DNA of 64,000 nt from assembly GCF_900099775.1 (NCBI RefSeq), contig NZ_FMTM01000002.1, forward strand, positions 248,001-312,000. Reading direction: 5' to 3'. This DNA comes from Rhizobium mongolense subsp. loessense. GTDB taxonomy: Bacteria > Pseudomonadota > Alphaproteobacteria > Rhizobiales > Rhizobiaceae. The position numbers and the translations under genes were made by a program. Below, in pieces: positions 1 to 8,148 of the stretch; position 1 is the first letter of the stretch; every line of letters starts with the position of its first letter. Below the pieces are notes generated by a model that saw only the letters and a list, made by a program, of their open reading frames with translations, was not told the DNA's origin and did not search any database.

Positions 1-372
1 GGATTGGCAAAGACCATCGCGCCGCCAATCCCTTGGCTTACGAGGTCTCCCGGGCTTTTGTCCCGCCGTGCATCCGGCAGGATTTCTCTCCCACCGACGG
101 CAGCTCTCGGACCAGCACGCTTGTCAAGCGCCGGAACCCTAGCCACCAACTCAGTATTGTCAAAGCAAGACGCGTGCCAGTTTCTGCTAAATTGATTCTA
201 AAAGGTTTTTCTATTGTCTCGGTTTTCTCACAGCGGCACCGAGCGGCAACTGCTCATTATTTAGGCGCAGCTGACCCAATGAGGAAGATGGCTGAGGAAG
301 TGGCATTTCAGGAACGGCAGCGACTATTTTTAGCACTCTCGGGCCTGGAGTGCCAATTTTTCTCTGAACGCT
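1..372. other. Intergenic/left-edge stretch with no supported gene
   Basis: The two overlapping plus-strand frames here start without a ribosome binding site, have the composition of out-of-frame high-GC reading and match no family I recognise. I see no tRNA, repeat or strong hairpin. The right end leads into the candidate heat-shock promoter of the downstream small heat-shock gene. A gene running in from the left edge cannot be excluded but is not supported. Confidence 0.5.
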
Positions 373-401
373 CTTGAACCTGAAAACTCCGCAAACCAAA
401 T
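373..401 (+). promoter_or_regulatory. Candidate RpoH (sigma-32) promoter of the Hsp20 gene
   Basis: CTTGAA at 373-378 is followed after exactly 17 bases by CCAAAT at 396-401. The first element matches the alphaproteobacterial RpoH -35 (CTTGAA/C) well; the second matches the -10 (CCTATAT/CCATAT) only partly. Transcription would start near 408, giving a leader of about 83 nt that spans the ROSE-like element. The promoter call rests on pattern and position only. Confidence 0.5.
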
Positions 402-404
402 CAG

Positions 405-490
405 TTCCGTCAGCCGCCAGTACGGGGCTGATGTTGGAGACGCGAGTTCCATGCGTCTCCATTCCATGTTGCTTTACGGAGGATATGGCT
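405..490 (+). promoter_or_regulatory. ROSE-type RNA thermometer in the Hsp20 leader
   Basis: An 8-bp perfect stem (436-443 with 453-460, 9-nt loop) sits just upstream of a second hairpin in which the TTGCT around 469-473 faces the Shine-Dalgarno GGAGG at 478-482, with CCAT at 464-467 able to pair with ATGG at 485-488. A TTGCT/TCGCT segment opposite the Shine-Dalgarno is the hallmark of ROSE elements before rhizobial small heat-shock genes. At low temperature the ribosome site would be masked; heat would open the hairpin. It is recognised by motif and location, not by a covariance search. Confidence 0.75.
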
Positions 491-976
491 ATGAGAAACG
501 AATTCGACTTCGCCCCGCTTTACCGGTCCAGCATCGGCTTTGACCGCGTCTTCAATCTCCTCAACAATGCGCAGCGATTTCAAGCTGTCGATACCTGGCC
601 GCCTTACGATATCGTCAAGGCAGGCGAGGACGAGTATCGCATAACCATGGCAGTTGCAGGCTTCGCCGAGGAAGATCTGTCGATCACACATGAGCGAAAC
701 GTGCTCGTTATTGCCGGTGCGAAGCCCGACCAGGAGGATATGCAATATCTGCATCACGGCATCGCCGGCCGCTCATTCGAACGACGCTTCGAGCTGGCCG
801 ACCACGTCAAGGTGCTTGGTGCGAGCCTGAAGAACGGCCTTCTGTCGGTCGAGCTGAAACACGAGATCCCTGAAGAGATGAAGGCGCGGCGCATTGCTAT
901 CGGAACGAATGAGGTCAAGCAGGCCAAAGAGGAGACCGGGCCGCTACAGATCGAAGGCGAAAAGCAGGTGGCTTGA
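491..976 (+). CDS. Small heat-shock protein, Hsp20/IbpA family
   Basis: This 161-residue protein is an ATP-independent holdase chaperone of the alpha-crystallin family that would bind unfolding cytoplasmic proteins during heat stress. The N-terminal part (FDFAPLYRSSIGFDRVF) is typical of rhizobial IbpA proteins, followed by an alpha-crystallin domain from about residue 35 to 130 with the closing GLLSVEL strand and a charged tail. The ATG at 491 is preferred over 485 because GGAGG at 478-482 lies 8 bases from 491 but only 2 from 485. Expression is probably heat-induced through the candidate RpoH promoter and the ROSE-like leader. The family is clear; which of several rhizobial paralogues this is cannot be said. 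Confidence 0.93.
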   Translation: MRNEFDFAPLYRSSIGFDRVFNLLNNAQRFQAVDTWPPYDIVKAGEDEYRITMAVAGFAEEDLSITHERNVLVIAGAKPDQEDMQYLHHGIAGRSFERRFELADHVKVLGASLKNGLLSVELKHEIPEEMKARRIAIGTNEVKQAKEETGPLQIEGEKQVA

Positions 977-1121
977 TCGAACATGACCACGAGCCGCGCC
1001 GGGATTTTAGACGGCGCGGCATTGCCGCGGATTCGACGCGTGTCCTATTGGCTGCCAGCAGCGACACAGTGTGCTCAAAGTCGCAGTCATGAAGTGCCGA
1101 ACGTGAGGAAGGTGATTGAAA

Positions 1122-1343
1122 ATGACCCTATCGTCAGGAGAAGTAAGGGCCATCATCGGCCCGGTTGACGAGGTCTTGCTCGCAGACATCTTGGCGACAG
1201 GGGCTTCGGCAAGGGAACTGGCAGAAGCCTGGGCCTGGGTGAATGCTGAAGAAGCTCTGGCCGATGAAGGCCGTCCGTTGCCGACGGGAAGGATTGCGCG
1301 GCTTGTTGATCTGCTGGATCCCGGCCAGGAGAACGAACTGTGA
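1122..1343 (+). CDS. Small hypothetical protein, 73 aa
   Basis: I do not recognise this acidic 73-residue protein. It has no signal peptide or membrane segment and is largely helical by composition (GASARELAEAWAWVNAEEALADE), ending in RIARLVDLLDPGQENEL. The ATG at 1122 is chosen over an in-frame TTG at 1116 because GAGGAAGG at 1105-1112 is well spaced from it. It follows the heat-shock gene by about 145 bases and precedes an acylphosphatase-like gene, so a stress role is possible, but that is inference from position only. Confidence 0.6.
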   Translation: MTLSSGEVRAIIGPVDEVLLADILATGASARELAEAWAWVNAEEALADEGRPLPTGRIARLVDLLDPGQENEL

Positions 1344-1526
1344 AGCGCCGCTTGCGTGACTGATCGGCGGCAAAGGGCAGTGCCTACCGAAGAGGCGCGA
1401 GCCTTGTGTGAGGCGAGCGGCAGAACGCGACAGCCAGCGCGGCTGGGGCGCGCTTTGATGACCACCCTTTCATAACTCCACTTGGGCGCTATGCTCCATG
1501 CCAGGATATTAAGCATAGGGCCTTTC

Positions 1527-1796
1527 ATGACGGACCAAGATCAAAGCGACTTTCGGGAGCGAATGACGATCGTCGGCGAACTTGACGCCGCCTCCTTCCT
1601 TCCTTGGATCCGACGCCATGCCGCTAAGCTCGGGCTTGCGCAGGCGATCGCCCATACCAGTCCCGATCGGGTCGAGCTCGACATCACCGGGCCCGTGGAG
1701 CTGATCGACATGATGGAGATCGGATGTTTGCTCGGGCCCATCGATGTCTGGGTCGAGACGATACACCGCACGCCCATTCACGGGGGCGCCGGCTGA
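1527..1796 (+). CDS. Acylphosphatase-like protein lacking catalytic residues
   Basis: The 89-residue protein follows the acylphosphatase fold pattern: RMTIVGELD, then an amphipathic helix ending AAKLGL, then a strand with RVELDITGP. Acylphosphatases hydrolyse acyl phosphates using an Arg in the phosphate loop (G-V-x-F-R) and an Asn in the next strand. Here the loop reads AASFLPW, so Leu replaces the Arg, and the expected Asn region reads IAHTS. The protein is therefore probably not an active acylphosphatase and may be a structural or binding homologue. The ATG at 1527 starts MTDQDQS; an upstream in-frame start at 1482 would add 15 residues with no ribosome site. Confidence 0.65.
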   Translation: MTDQDQSDFRERMTIVGELDAASFLPWIRRHAAKLGLAQAIAHTSPDRVELDITGPVELIDMMEIGCLLGPIDVWVETIHRTPIHGGAG

Positions 1797-1966
1797 CGTT
1801 GCGATCGATCCTTTTCCGGCTGCATTGCACATCGTATGCCTTATATTTAATCAAGATTGCCAATGCGAAAAAATTATGCAAACGTGACCGCACTGATTGG
1901 CGGACCGCCGGCCCTTAGCCGCGGATTCACCAACCAGGCCATTGATTTTATATAGAAAGCCGAGTG

Positions 1967-2620
1967 ATGCTGTCTGACACGACGGGCTCTTGGACGCCAG
2001 TCGCCCTTTCCGCGGATCTGCCAGCGGGAACTGTTATTCCGGCACGGACGCCGGCCGGGCCGATTGCTCTTTGGCGAAGTCGGTCGGGGCACGTGACAGC
2101 ATCGGCAGACCGGTGTCCGCATCGCGGCATGCGCTTATCTCACGGCTTCGTGCGTGGCGAGGCACTTTCGTGCATCTATCACGGCTGGAGCTACACCCGG
2201 ACCGGAAGCTGCCTGCGCATCCCGGCTCATCCAGGCCTCACGCCGCCCGAAACGATCCGCTTGGATACGCAACAGGTCGAAGAGTCTGACGGCGTCATCT
2301 GGGTTGCCGCAGAGCAACTTATGGCTCGGCCCCCGCGGCTTGAAGGCCTTGTTCCATTGCGCTCCCTGGTGGCAGATGCCGGCACCGAGGCGGTCGAGGC
2401 TGCTGCAAACGGAAAGGCCGGCCCGGAAGGCCTTGTCTGGCATGCGCAGAACAGCCAGACGATCCGGCTATTGCTCGTCCCGCAAGACAACGGCCAGACA
2501 TTGATTCATGTCCTGCTGGACAATGACAGCTGCCTGGCCGCGCGCATTGCCGCGTCACGGGCATCCGAAACTCTGCGGCGGATGGCCGAGAAGCTTCAGA
2601 CGAAAGGGAAAGCGTCATGA
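1967..2620 (+). CDS. Stand-alone Rieske [2Fe-2S] protein of a split oxygenase
   Basis: This 217-residue protein has a complete Rieske cluster motif: Cys50-x-His52, then Cys69-x2-His72 (CPHRG and CIYHGW). It would carry electrons to a mononuclear iron oxygenase. Residues 1-115 are a normal Rieske domain ending GVIWVA. The remaining 100 residues match nothing I recognise and contain no reductase (no FMN, NAD or plant-type ferredoxin motifs). The stop overlaps the start of the next gene by ATGA, so the two are translationally coupled. Usually the Rieske and catalytic domains form one alpha subunit; here they are separate genes, as when NdmD supplies the Rieske cluster to the Rieske-less NdmC. 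First gene of the 1967-10153 operon. Confidence 0.85.
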   Translation: MLSDTTGSWTPVALSADLPAGTVIPARTPAGPIALWRSRSGHVTASADRCPHRGMRLSHGFVRGEALSCIYHGWSYTRTGSCLRIPAHPGLTPPETIRLDTQQVEESDGVIWVAAEQLMARPPRLEGLVPLRSLVADAGTEAVEAAANGKAGPEGLVWHAQNSQTIRLLLVPQDNGQTLIHVLLDNDSCLAARIAASRASETLRRMAEKLQTKGKAS

Positions 2621-3462
2621 GGCAAAACGCGATGATCGACGAGTGGTATCCCGTCGGTCTCTTCAGCCAGATCGACATCGATGGGCGCAAGACCGCCCTG
2701 ATGGGAGAGCCTATCGAAGTGGCGCTTGACGCCCACGGAAACATCAACGTGAAATCCAGCGACGGGCGCTTTCTCCCCGTTTGCCTCCGCTACGGCCATA
2801 TCTGGTCCTCCCTCGGCAGCCCTCGCAAGGATCTTTTTCCGATTCCCGAGGCCGATCAGCCCGGCCGCCGGTTTGTCGATGTGGGTGTCGCTCGCGTGCG
2901 CTGCTCGCCGCTGCGCGCAGTGGAGAATTTTCTCGACATAGCGCACTTTCCCTTTGTGCACACCGACATCCTGGGCGCGGAGCCACACACCGAGGTTCAG
3001 GACTACAAGGTCGAAATCCGCGAAGAGGTAGATGAGGTCTGGGCCACGCAGGTTAAATTCTACCAACCGCAGGCTGCCAAGTCGGCAAGCGGCGGCATCA
3101 CGACCGAATACATGTACCGCGTGCCGGCGCCGACCTGCTCCGTCCTTTACAAGACCTGTCCGCCCCGCCCTGGTGAATGGGATGTAATCGCCCTCTTCGT
3201 CCAACCCCTCGCCGAAGACCTGTGCGACGTCTGGCCGTGGATGGCGCTCTTCGACGATGTCACGCCGATGACCGACCTCATTCACTTTCAGCAGACGATC
3301 TTCCTGCAGGACCGGTCCATTCTCGAAAACCAGATTCCCAGGCTCCTGCCCCTCGATCCCGGAATGGAAATCCCCACCAGAGCCGACCTGACCTCGATTG
3401 CTTACAGACGCTGGCTGAAACGCCACCACTACACCTACGGGGCACAATTGGTGGCGCAATGA
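2617..3462 (+). CDS. Rieske-less non-heme iron oxygenase catalytic subunit (NdmC-like)
   Basis: The 281-residue protein holds the catalytic domain of an aromatic-ring-hydroxylating/N-demethylating oxygenase. The iron-binding facial triad is visible as His110 and His115 in ENFLDIAHFPFVH, with Asp232 in FLQDRSILENQ. The first 70 residues keep the outline of a Rieske domain (WYPVGLFSQID, CLRYGHIWSSLG) but have no CxH or CxxH ligands, so this subunit cannot carry its own cluster. It overlaps both neighbours by ATGA. Substrate is unknown; the deaminase and BMP-type importer downstream point to a purine-like or other N-heterocyclic compound, perhaps oxidative N- or O-dealkylation. Confidence 0.82.
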   Translation: MRQNAMIDEWYPVGLFSQIDIDGRKTALMGEPIEVALDAHGNINVKSSDGRFLPVCLRYGHIWSSLGSPRKDLFPIPEADQPGRRFVDVGVARVRCSPLRAVENFLDIAHFPFVHTDILGAEPHTEVQDYKVEIREEVDEVWATQVKFYQPQAAKSASGGITTEYMYRVPAPTCSVLYKTCPPRPGEWDVIALFVQPLAEDLCDVWPWMALFDDVTPMTDLIHFQQTIFLQDRSILENQIPRLLPLDPGMEIPTRADLTSIAYRRWLKRHHYTYGAQLVAQ

Positions 3463-4118
3463 AGCTCTATGATTATATTCTCTCACCCAGTTGCTACAAA
3501 GTTCGGCTGATGGCGGCACTGGCCGGCGTGAAGCTGGAAATCCGGCCGGTAGATTTTCATCCCGGCGCCGAGCATCGCAGCCTCGAGCTCATGGCGCTCA
3601 ATCCGGCGGGCTCGATCCCGATCTTGGAAGATGGGGATCTGATCCTGACCGAATCCGCCGCCATGCTTACCTACCTCGCCGCCAAGGCGGCGCCAACGTG
3701 GCTGGGCAGCGGGACGCCGGAAGAAACAGCACGCGTCCAGCAGTGGCTTTCGTTCTCACACCGGCTGACCGCCAACCTCGGAGGCGCGCGCCTTCATGAA
3801 ATGCTTCTGCGGCCGGGGGACATCGCCTCGCTTCAAGCACAAGGGATTGCTGCGCTTCGCGAACTGGAAGCGAACCTGGTCGAACAGGGCTTGCGCGGAT
3901 ATCAATTCCTCGCGTCGAACCGCCCGACAATTGCTGATATCGCTTGCTTTCCTTACGTGGCGCTCGCGCCGGATGGCGGCATCCCGCTCGACTCCTATCC
4001 CGCCATCAGGCTCTGGTCGCGTGCAATCCGCAGCCTCGATAATTTTGTCGAGATGCCTGGCATCCATAGGCTGCACGAATTAAAGCCCGAACCCTACGCC
4101 GAACCGGGCGAGGTGTGA
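3459..4118 (+). CDS. Glutathione S-transferase-fold protein (possible NdmE-like partner)
   Basis: A 219-residue GST-family protein with an N-terminal thioredoxin-like domain (SPSCYKVR near residue 9, cis-Pro region NPAGSIPILED, glutathione-contact pair in LTESAAML) and an all-helical C-terminal domain containing NRPTIADIACFP. It could be a true glutathione enzyme acting on a pathway intermediate. Its place directly after a Rieske-less oxygenase, with an ATGA overlap, equally suggests a structural role like NdmE, the GST-like subunit of the NdmCDE 7-methylxanthine demethylase complex. The sequence alone does not decide. ATG 3459 is fixed by the overlap with the preceding stop. Confidence 0.82.
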   Translation: MKLYDYILSPSCYKVRLMAALAGVKLEIRPVDFHPGAEHRSLELMALNPAGSIPILEDGDLILTESAAMLTYLAAKAAPTWLGSGTPEETARVQQWLSFSHRLTANLGGARLHEMLLRPGDIASLQAQGIAALRELEANLVEQGLRGYQFLASNRPTIADIACFPYVALAPDGGIPLDSYPAIRLWSRAIRSLDNFVEMPGIHRLHELKPEPYAEPGEV

Positions 4119-4119
4119 C

Positions 4120-5499
4120 GTGGCCGGTTATCTCCTAACGAACTGTGCTGCCGTCATCGCCAACGATGGCGAGGGGCTGCGTGTCTGCCGGAACGTGGAC
4201 CTGCTGACAAACGGTCCTTCGATCGAAGCGATCGGCGAAAACCTCTGCAAGGGAGAGCTGCCGGCCGGGACCATCACCCAAGACGCGACCGGCTGGTTCG
4301 TCTATCCGGGGCTCGTCAATACCCACCACCACTTCTTCCAGTGCTTCGTGCGCAACCGGGCGGATCTCGATTGGACGAAGCTGGCGGTCATCGAATGGCT
4401 TGATCGCATCTATCCAATCTTCTCGCGCCTGACCGAGGACTGCTTTTACCATGCCTCCGTCACCGCCATGGCGGAGATGATCAAGCACGGCTGCACGACG
4501 GCCTTCGACCACCAGTATTGCTTCCCGCGCCGCGCTGGAAAGCAACTGATCGACCGTCAGTTCGAGGCAGCCGACCTGCTGGGCATGCGCTTTCATGCAG
4601 GCCGCGGCTGCAACACGCTGCCGAAGTCCGAAGGCTCGACCATCCCGGACGCCATGCTGGAGACGACCGACGAATTCATCGCCGATTGTACGCGTCTGAT
4701 CGACACCTACCACGACAGGACCCCCTTCAGCATGCGGCAGGTCGTGGTCGCACCCTGTCAGCCGGTCAACTGCTATAGAGAGACCTTCGTCGAGGCGGCA
4801 GCGCTGGCGCGCGACCGCAGCGTGCAACTCCATACCCATGTCGGCGAAGGCGAAAGCCCTGTCATCGAGGCTCGACACGGCATGAGGACGGTGGATTACT
4901 GCGCAGAAATTGGATTTGCCGGTCCCGATACCTTTTATGCCCATTGCTGGGAACTCACCCATGACGAACTGCGCATGATGGCGGCAAGCGGCACCGGTGT
5001 CTCCCATTGCCCCGAGCCGGTTTATCTGGTCGGCGCCGAGGTCACCGATATTCCGGCCATGTCGGCCTTCGGTCTCCGCGTCGGTCTCGGCTGCGATGGA
5101 GCGGCCTCGAACGACAATTCAAACCTGATGAACTGCTTGCGCTCGGCCTATATGCTGCAGTGTCTGACAGCCTCGACACGCGCCCATCCCGTCCCGCCTC
5201 CGGTCGATTTTCTCGGCTATGCGACGACCGGCGGCGCTGCCCTCCTCGGCCGCCGGGATATCGGCCGGCTTGCTCCAGGGCTGGCCGCCGACCTCTTTGC
5301 AATCGACACCCGGCGCATGGACTACATAGGCACGCGGCACGACCCGCTGAGCCTGATTGCCAAAGTAGGCATCGGCATGCCGACCGACATGACCATGATC
5401 AACGGACGCATCGTCTGGGCTAAGGGCGAGTTCATCGGGCTCGACGAAATGCGGCTGTTCGCCGAAGCCGAGGCCGCTCTCGCGACAATGGAATTCTAA
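4120..5499 (+). CDS. Amidohydrolase-family deaminase (8-oxoguanine deaminase/TrzN-AtzB-like)
   Basis: This 459-residue metal-dependent hydrolase belongs to the COG0402 chlorohydrolase/guanine deaminase group. Metal and catalytic residues are visible: H69-x-H71 in NTHHHFF, HTHVGEGES, the His of FYAHCWEL, and Asp in GLGCDGAASND. Family members deaminate or dechlorinate aminated purines, triazines and pyrimidines. It begins with GTG one base after the GST stop, so it belongs to the same operon. With the upstream oxygenase and downstream purine-type importer it probably removes an exocyclic amino or alkylamino group from the imported heterocycle. Automated annotation often calls such proteins 8-oxoguanine deaminase or hydroxydechloroatrazine ethylaminohydrolase; the real substrate is not known. 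Confidence 0.82.
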   Translation: MAGYLLTNCAAVIANDGEGLRVCRNVDLLTNGPSIEAIGENLCKGELPAGTITQDATGWFVYPGLVNTHHHFFQCFVRNRADLDWTKLAVIEWLDRIYPIFSRLTEDCFYHASVTAMAEMIKHGCTTAFDHQYCFPRRAGKQLIDRQFEAADLLGMRFHAGRGCNTLPKSEGSTIPDAMLETTDEFIADCTRLIDTYHDRTPFSMRQVVVAPCQPVNCYRETFVEAAALARDRSVQLHTHVGEGESPVIEARHGMRTVDYCAEIGFAGPDTFYAHCWELTHDELRMMAASGTGVSHCPEPVYLVGAEVTDIPAMSAFGLRVGLGCDGAASNDNSNLMNCLRSAYMLQCLTASTRAHPVPPPVDFLGYATTGGAALLGRRDIGRLAPGLAADLFAIDTRRMDYIGTRHDPLSLIAKVGIGMPTDMTMINGRIVWAKGEFIGLDEMRLFAEAEAALATMEF

Positions 5500-5520
5500 A
5501 AACGAAACAGGGGAACTGAC

Positions 5521-6621
5521 ATGCTGAAAAACCTCAACCGCAGAACATTGATAAAGTCTGTTGCCGCCTCGGGCCTTGCAAGCGTGCTTGGCGGCCGGTC
5601 CTCCATGGCAGCCGACGAGCCACTCGGTATTTCTCTCGTGATCCCTTCGCCGGTCGGTGACGTCGGCTGGGGACACGCCCTTGCCGCCGGCCTCGAACCC
5701 GTCAAGGCTGCGTACGGCGACAAGGTAAAGGTCACGGTCATCGAGAACATTCCGGAAGGTCCGGATGCCGACCGCATCATGAACAAGACTGTCGCCGACG
5801 GAAACAAATTCCTGATCGCCGGCTCCTTCGGCTATCAGAACGGCGCCCTGCAGATCGCCCGCCGGAATCCGGCGGTCAGCGTACTGCATGCCTCCGGCTT
5901 CCAGGTAGCGCCGAACTTCTCGCCCTTCGCAGCCAAGTATTTCCAGGGAACCTATCTGCTCGGCATGGCAGCCGCTGCGCTCTCCAAGACCGGTAAGTTA
6001 GGCTCAGTGTCGGCCTTTGCCATTCCCGAACTGATTACGTCCATCAATGCCTTCACGCTCGGTGCCCAGTCGGTGAAACCGGATATCGAGGTGTCCGTCG
6101 TGTGGGTGAACTCGTGGTTCGATCCGGCCAAGGAGCAGGAAGCTGCGAAGGCGCTGATGGCGCAGAAGTGCGATGTGATCTTTTCCAATGCGCAGGACAC
6201 GCCCTCGGTCATCTCGGCCTGCGAGGAAGCCGGCGTTTACGCGTTCAACCTCAACTCGTCGATGAAGAAGTACGCGCCTAAGGCCTATCTCGGCTGTGTC
6301 GCCACCGACTGGTCGCCGTTCTTCAAGGCCTCGGTGGACGCTCATATCGCCGGCACGTTCAAGGGCGGCAATGCCTTCCTCGGCGTCGCTGAAAAGGTCG
6401 TCGAGGTCGTAGACTGGAATCCGGATATCCCGGCCGACGCCATGGCGAAGATCAAGGAGATCGAGGCGAAGATCGCCAGCGGTAGCTTTACTCCCTTCAC
6501 AGGGCCGATCACCAAGGCCGATGGCAGCGAAGCGGCACCGTCTGATGCAACACTCACCGATGGCGAGGTCGTCGCCATGAATTGGCACGTCAAGGGCGTC
6601 ACTACGCCTCTGCCGAAGTGA
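5521..6621 (+). CDS. BMP-family ABC transporter substrate-binding protein
   Basis: The 366-residue periplasmic binding protein is of the BMP/PnrA/Med family, which captures purine nucleosides and related compounds. Arg7-Arg8 in NRRTLIK followed by a hydrophobic stretch to about residue 31 (SSMAADE) looks like a twin-arginine signal peptide. Family features include DVGWGHALAAGL, IAGSFGYQNGAL and FSNAQDT. It is followed within 3 bases by the matching ATPase gene. Together with 6625-10153 it forms a full importer that would bring in the substrate of the oxygenase/deaminase genes just upstream. Confidence 0.88.
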   Translation: MLKNLNRRTLIKSVAASGLASVLGGRSSMAADEPLGISLVIPSPVGDVGWGHALAAGLEPVKAAYGDKVKVTVIENIPEGPDADRIMNKTVADGNKFLIAGSFGYQNGALQIARRNPAVSVLHASGFQVAPNFSPFAAKYFQGTYLLGMAAAALSKTGKLGSVSAFAIPELITSINAFTLGAQSVKPDIEVSVVWVNSWFDPAKEQEAAKALMAQKCDVIFSNAQDTPSVISACEEAGVYAFNLNSSMKKYAPKAYLGCVATDWSPFFKASVDAHIAGTFKGGNAFLGVAEKVVEVVDWNPDIPADAMAKIKEIEAKIASGSFTPFTGPITKADGSEAAPSDATLTDGEVVAMNWHVKGVTTPLPK

Positions 6622-6624
6622 GCC

Positions 6625-8148
6625 ATGACCGTTCCGCTCCTGTCGCTGCGCGGCATTTCCAAGAGCTACGGCCAGAACCGGGCCAATCAAGCCATTGACC
6701 TGGACGTGGCCCCGCAGTCGATCCATGCAATCCTCGGAGAAAACGGGGCGGGTAAATCGACTCTGATGAAGCTGATCTATGGCGTAGAGCAACCGGACAG
6801 CGGAACCGTTATCTGGGAAGGAGAACCTTTGAGCCTCGCATCCCCTGCGGAGGCGAGGCGCAAGGGCATCGGCATGGTCTTTCAGCACTTCTCGCTATTC
6901 GAGACCCTGACGGTGGTGGAGAACACGCAACTGGTCGTTTCGGGCCGAAAAGCCGAACTCGCTGAGGGCATCCGGAAGCTCGGGCGCGACTTCGGGCTCG
7001 AAGTCGATCCCCTCGCCCATGTGCACACGCTTTCGGTCGGCGAGCGGCAGCGGGTGGAGATCATCCGCTGTCTGCTGACAAACCCGAAGCTGCTGATCCT
7101 CGACGAGCCGACCTCCGTGCTACCGCCGCAATCGGTGGAGAGACTCTTCGAGACATTGCGTCGCCTGCGCGACGGTGGCGTCTCCATTCTCTTCATCTCG
7201 CATAAACTGGAGGAAATCCGCGCGATCTGCGACAGGGCGACCATTCTGCGGGGCGGGTGCGTTACCGGGCATGTCGATCCGCGAAAACACGATGCTCATG
7301 ACCTGGCCCGCATGATGATCGGCCGCGACATGCCGGAGCCCATGCCGGCGCTGCCCATTTCTGGCGGGGAAAAGCGGCTTGAAATCATCGGCCTCGACTA
7401 TAAGCCGGATGACCCCTTCGCCATGCCGCTCTCCACTTTAAGCCTCACGGTTCGTTCGGGCGAAATTCTCGGCATAGCCGGAATTTCCGGCAACGGGCAA
7501 AGCGAGCTTGCCTCGCTCATTTCCGGCGAAGTGGTCCTGCCAGGAGAACAGCGCGAGCGGATCTACATGATGGGAAAGGACGTGGGCACGCTCAATGCGG
7601 CTGCTCGCCGGCAGCTTGGATTTGCCTTCGTTCCCGAAGACCGGCTTGGGCGTGGCGCCGTACCCGAAATGTCCCTCACCCAAAACAGCCTGCTGACCGC
7701 TCATCCGCTCAACCTTCTCAGATACGGTCTCGTTGACGAAGCGAAGGCGATGACGTTCACCGATGAGTGCATCCGCCAGTACGATGTCCGCACGCCCGGC
7801 CCAGAAGTGGAAGCCGGCTCGCTCTCTGGCGGCAATCTGCAGAAGTTCATCGTCGGCCGAGAGATCATGCTGTCTCCCAAATTGCTTTTCGTTGCACAGC
7901 CGACATGGGGCGTCGACGTCGGCGCTGCATCGGCCATCCGCAGGCGGCTTGTCGGGCTGCGTAACGAAGGCATGGCGATCCTCATCATTTCAGAGGAGCT
8001 CGAAGAGCTTTTCGAACTCTGCGATTTCATTCAGGTGTTGCACCACGGCACGCTGAGCCCGGCTCTCGTCACACGCAACACCCGGCCGGAGGATATCGGC
8101 CGATATATGATCGGTGCACATTCTTCGCAGGAGACGGCGCCGGCATGA
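6625..8148 (+). CDS. Double-domain ABC transporter ATPase (NupO/YufO type)
   Basis: The 507-residue cytoplasmic ATPase has two nucleotide-binding domains. Domain 1 is canonical: Walker [10 protein letters not shown] near residue 38, signature LSVGERQRVE, Walker B LLILDEPTS. Domain 2 is degenerate in the usual way for nucleoside-type importers: GISGNGQSE as Walker A, signature LSGGNLQK, and AQPTWGVD instead of a DEPT Walker B. It powers the BMP-type importer encoded around it. Its last codon overlaps the permease start by ATGA, which implies coupled translation. Confidence 0.92.
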   Translation: MTVPLLSLRGISKSYGQNRANQAIDLDVAPQSIHAILGENGAGKSTLMKLIYGVEQPDSGTVIWEGEPLSLASPAEARRKGIGMVFQHFSLFETLTVVENTQLVVSGRKAELAEGIRKLGRDFGLEVDPLAHVHTLSVGERQRVEIIRCLLTNPKLLILDEPTSVLPPQSVERLFETLRRLRDGGVSILFISHKLEEIRAICDRATILRGGCVTGHVDPRKHDAHDLARMMIGRDMPEPMPALPISGGEKRLEIIGLDYKPDDPFAMPLSTLSLTVRSGEILGIAGISGNGQSELASLISGEVVLPGEQRERIYMMGKDVGTLNAAARRQLGFAFVPEDRLGRGAVPEMSLTQNSLLTAHPLNLLRYGLVDEAKAMTFTDECIRQYDVRTPGPEVEAGSLSGGNLQKFIVGREIMLSPKLLFVAQPTWGVDVGAASAIRRRLVGLRNEGMAILIISEELEELFELCDFIQVLHHGTLSPALVTRNTRPEDIGRYMIGAHSSQETAPA

